Shown here: piece by piece, positions 61,201 to 64,000 of the stretch | Layout: every line of letters begins with the position of its first letter | How positions within the stretch are numbered: the first letter of the stretch is position 1 | NCBI RefSeq assembly: GCF_000003855.2 | Contig: NW_003101678.1 | Coordinates: forward strand, 2,638,803 to 2,702,802 | Origin: Blastomyces gilchristii SLH14081 | Lineage: Eukaryota; Ascomycota; Eurotiomycetes; Onygenales; Ajellomycetaceae | Direction: 5' to 3' | DNA: 64,000 bases | Notes under the pieces: model-generated | Database searches by the model: none | What the model was told of the DNA's origin: nothing | Seen by the model: the letters and a program-made list of their open reading frames with translations, nothing else | Made by a program: the position numbers and the translations under genes

Positions 61201-62670
61201 TTGCTCAGTGGATTTGGAAGCTCGAGCGATGACGAGGATGAAGAAATGGAGGACCCAGAATATGAAGATGGTGCGAGAAAAGGCCCCTCAACTAGCGCAG
61301 AGAGCGGCTCTGATAATGTGGGTAAATCTTTCTTTCAGGACATTGATATGACCGACCGATGATGGCAACCTTTTACCAACAAACCTCGTTTCATGCTGCC
61401 GAACTCGATGTTTTGGAGCGGTGTGTTGGTGACATATGGGCTACTACTGTACTTTTGTAGCCTCCATGGCACATTGTATGGCACCTTGGCATGAGGTCGT
61501 TCACGGTCGTTTATATCGAGCGATTTTATTTTCATTCTTAAGGCTCCATATTTTTGCACAAGGCGCTATCTCAAATATGTATAGACACCAAGGCTGCTTG
61601 CTCGCCATTCCTAGACCTTCATACCACAATTATCTTTGTTCCCATTGGATCAGATACTTCTTCTGGCTACATTAGGTGGTTGTTGATTACTCTGATCTTT
61701 TCTCATCCTATTTCCCAAATCCTTACAACAAAAATTCTCTAATTGTTGGTACTCAAGTCTTGAGGATTTGATTAAGGATAGTATACTGATGGTTACCCTA
61801 ACTTCGCTTCTCTACTTTTATTTTTAGCGCCCGGGTTGTATTTCTGAAGGAACAGGAGCATTAAGCAACACCTAACTTCCGTTGTGCATTATCGCTAACC
61901 AATTCTATTTAACCTTACAGGAAAGCTCCCATGCGACAAGCCAACCGATCCCCATGCTATCACCGCCTGCGCCTTTGAACATTCCACCATCCCGAGCTCG
62001 ACTTCAACTAGCCGCACGCTTAGCAGCTCAAAAGGAACGGGCTGAAGCCGCCATTTTATCGCCTTCCTCGGGCGACATTTCTAAGCAGACTGAAGCTCCC
62101 TCTTCAAGCAACAGTGGCCAATCAGTGAACTACGGTTTTGGCCTTCAATCTATCCTAGATAGCTTCGGATCGCACGCGCAGAGGAATGAGGGATTTGACT
62201 CGTCAGCAGTGGGAAATACGTCGCCTTACGACCCATTTACTTCCCCCTTTGCGACATACGGAGGGCCGTCATCCCCTCCATCTTCCCTGTCTAACTTTCC
62301 CCAAGTTCACTCGTATTCGTCCAACTCGTCCGACGACGGCGACGACCCGTCGACCGAAGAAGCGGTACAACGGAAAGTTCGACTTCCATTAGAGGTAGAT
62401 GATGAAGACGCGGATGAGATGGGTGATATAATCGGGCCTAATGCGGAGCTTGTCTCAGCTTACTCCGACGAGGAGGACGAGACGCTGGTTGGAGAGCCGT
62501 TGGCTTATTCCAACTTCTTCGGAAGCGTACCCTTTGGTAGTAGTGCATCGGGGTCTAGGTTCCGGGGTGCCGGTGTTGATATTCTGCATGGCTCAGAAGA
62601 TCGACATGACAGCAGCGATGGCGAGGAGGATGATGGCCTTGTAGAGATTTTGGTACCGGGAAGGAAATAA
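58236..62670 (+). CDS. SAPS-family PP2A-like (Sit4/PP6) regulatory subunit
   Basis: Exons 58236-58973, 59043-60551, 60619-61317 and 61921-62670 give 1231 aa. If the last intron is not removed, exon 3 runs on to a stop at 61360-61362 and gives 996 aa. The SAPS domain starts MFWRFGGYANISAIDTLLEK, with TLEEVLDE-like and LIEYLRDDNVLKRLLDYV helices. An acidic insert follows, then SRLKYCYIACEILSSN, MIMDLLLKII, EYIRK, and after a disordered loop (about 590-770) VIPTILSFFFRFAWNNFLHN and LAIDLFESGHITEQIVQGQRR. The tail ends DGLVEILVPGRK. The fungal orthologue is Ekc1/Sap-type, binding Sit4/Ppe1 phosphatase in cell-cycle and kinetochore control. The long form needs a GTGGGT donor at 61318; the acceptor is CTTACAG at 61920. 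Confidence 0.88.
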
Positions 62671-62734
62671 TGATCCATTTCCTTTTGGCATATATGACTG
62701 TCTTACGCGTTTGATGCATTCCGCCCCTGTTTTT

Positions 62735-62830
<96 letters not shown>

Positions 62831-63608
62831 TTTCTTTTTCTTTTTTTTCTTTTTCTTTTTCTTTTTTTTCCGTTTCGTTTCGTTTCTCTTTTTTTCTTAA
62901 TCTTTTGCTTATGGGTGTTGTTTTAAGAGGCGTTTTGTCCCCATCCCCAAGATGCTGGCTTTTCCATCATGTACTTCCCTGCTATCCCCCTTCCCTGTTA
63001 CCCGTTACTCATTATAAACCCAAAAAGAAAGCCGATTATATTTCTCCTCCATTCCATTGGTTGAGACAAGTGGTTTGACTCTGTACAACATATATTGTAT
63101 ATACCTTCCTCATTATTTCCTCTTGTGCATATTTTGCTTCCCCGGTGTTGGATTTTAGCTGTGTCGCTGTTTTGTTGTTTACAGAGTTATTTCTTACTGG
63201 ATTTTGATCTATTTTTCTTTTTTAAATTCCATGACGTCATCTTGAGCTTCTGGATTTGATTTCCCCTTAGCCAATTCCCATTGAACCTTCAATTCAAATT
63301 TATATCAATGACAATAACGCCCACCATGTTTTCAGACATCAATCCTCCCCAATTTAAGGTTGCTACCCGCTTCCCAAAATTGCCGCAGCCGAAGTAGCGG
63401 TGACTAAGCTGCACCCACGTGACTCGACTGCACCAATCACATCCGCCGCAAAAGTAACCCCATCCCGAGTTTCCATCAGCCAAATTCACCCAGAACGAAA
63501 CGGCAAAACAACGTCCAACCGCCATCTCTTCTCCCTCCCGTCAATTCCTTCTCCCTCCAATTTCCCCCGCATTGTTATCGGCTCAATTGGAGAGCACAAG
63601 GAGGCATC
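62671..63608. other. Intergenic with long TTTC microsatellite
   Basis: Contains the 3' UTR of the SAPS gene with the microsatellite at about 62735-62829. It also holds the promoter of the complex I gene. No other gene is recognised. Confidence 0.6.
62735..62829 (+). repeat. (TTTC)n microsatellite
   Basis: More than twenty uninterrupted tetranucleotide units, then imperfect T/C tracts to about 62900, starting about 65 bp after the SAPS stop codon and probably transcribed in its 3' UTR. Confidence 0.95.
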
Positions 63609-64000
63609 ATGATCTCTCGGGCGGCGGCTCCCTCTACACACTCCTTCTCCCACCTTACTCCTCGCACACTTCACACGGCAGCAACCTCATCCTCCTACCT
63701 CGCTTCATCCCAGGCCGCCCGACAACCTCGACGAAACCAGCAGCAACACCGAGGCCTTGCTACTGTCCAAGATGCAACTGCAACACCGCCTCCCCGGGCA
63801 TACGGTGGCCTGAAAGACCAGGACCGGATATTCCAAAACCTGTATGGCAATCATGGCGCGGACTTGAAAACGGCGATGAAGTTCGGCGATTGGTATAAAA
63901 CGAAGGAAATTATGTTGAAGGGACATGACTGGGTATGCGTTTTCCGGGGTTGTAGAACTGGAGTGCTTTAGGCGTTTTCAAGGACTTGCGAACTGATGGC
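63609..64000 (+). CDS. Complex I 51-kDa flavoprotein subunit (NDUFV1), 5' part
   Basis: Only exon 1 (63609-63932, 108 codons) and the start of an intron with a GTATGC donor are inside the window. The N-terminus [15 protein letters not shown] is an arginine- and serine-rich mitochondrial presequence ending near HRGLATVQ. The mature protein begins with [19 protein letters not shown] and [21 protein letters not shown], the highly conserved start of the FMN- and NADH-binding subunit of complex I in the matrix arm. The FMN/NADH site and the N3 cluster cysteines lie beyond the window. It is the second complex I subunit gene here, 26 kb from MWFE, with no sign of linkage by function. Confidence 0.92.

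Noticed and set aside
1..64000. CRISPR arrays, prophage, bacterial operons or a secondary-metabolite cluster
   Set aside because: The window is eukaryotic with spliced genes; no spaced direct repeats and no PKS, NRPS or terpene synthase signature were seen.

Overview
The window is nuclear DNA from a filamentous ascomycete. Genes carry many short introns (about 45-100 nt) with GTRNGT donors and CTRAC-type branch sites. The recognisable proteins (velvet factor, Sas3-type MYST acetyltransferase, SAPS phosphatase subunit, fungal complex I subunits) are typical of Eurotiomycetes. AT-rich, CpG-free islands interrupt gene-rich DNA of balanced composition, as known for Onygenales/Ajellomycetaceae (Blastomyces/Histoplasma relatives). 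That family-level placement is an inference; I could not run a search. All exon boundaries were worked out by eye from reading frame, splice signals and family sequence. The exon sums of all complete multi-exon models are multiples of three.

Layout. 1-1.76 kb is an AT-rich island holding a tRNA-derived SINE with a 16-bp target-site duplication. An intron-containing tRNA-Ser(AGA) lies at 2.2 kb. Then come an uncharacterised polyQ protein (+), a YTH-domain RNA-binding protein with an RGG tract (+), a beta-carbonic anhydrase (-), a gene-poor stretch with a second AT-rich island (11.3-15.8 kb), a large uncharacterised tail-anchored protein (-), and a nine-exon velvet regulator of the VosA/RYP2 type (-). 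Upstream of the velvet gene are almost 9 kb without a recognisable protein gene, ending at an intron-containing tRNA-Val(CAC). From 32.8 kb the window is denser: SAS3-like acetyltransferase (-), complex I MWFE subunit with a 4-nt microexon (+), arylamine N-acetyltransferase (-), RraA-like aldolase family protein (+), peroxisomal 3-ketoacyl-CoA thiolase with PTS2 (-), predicted mitochondrial membrane protein (+), Dal5-type MFS permease (-), GBD/FH3 formin-like protein without FH2 (-), ESCRT-III Vps60/CHMP5 (-), SAPS-family subunit (+), and the first exon of the 51-kDa complex I flavoprotein (+), cut by the window edge.

There is no operon logic and no biosynthetic cluster; neighbours are unrelated housekeeping and regulatory genes. 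The most interesting items are the SINE sitting in RIP-like DNA, the velvet gene with its very long upstream region, the microexon in MWFE, the two competing 3' ends of the SAPS gene, a YTH pocket with unusual residues, a Tc1/mariner-type MITE candidate, and a recurrent intergenic TACGGAGTA motif.
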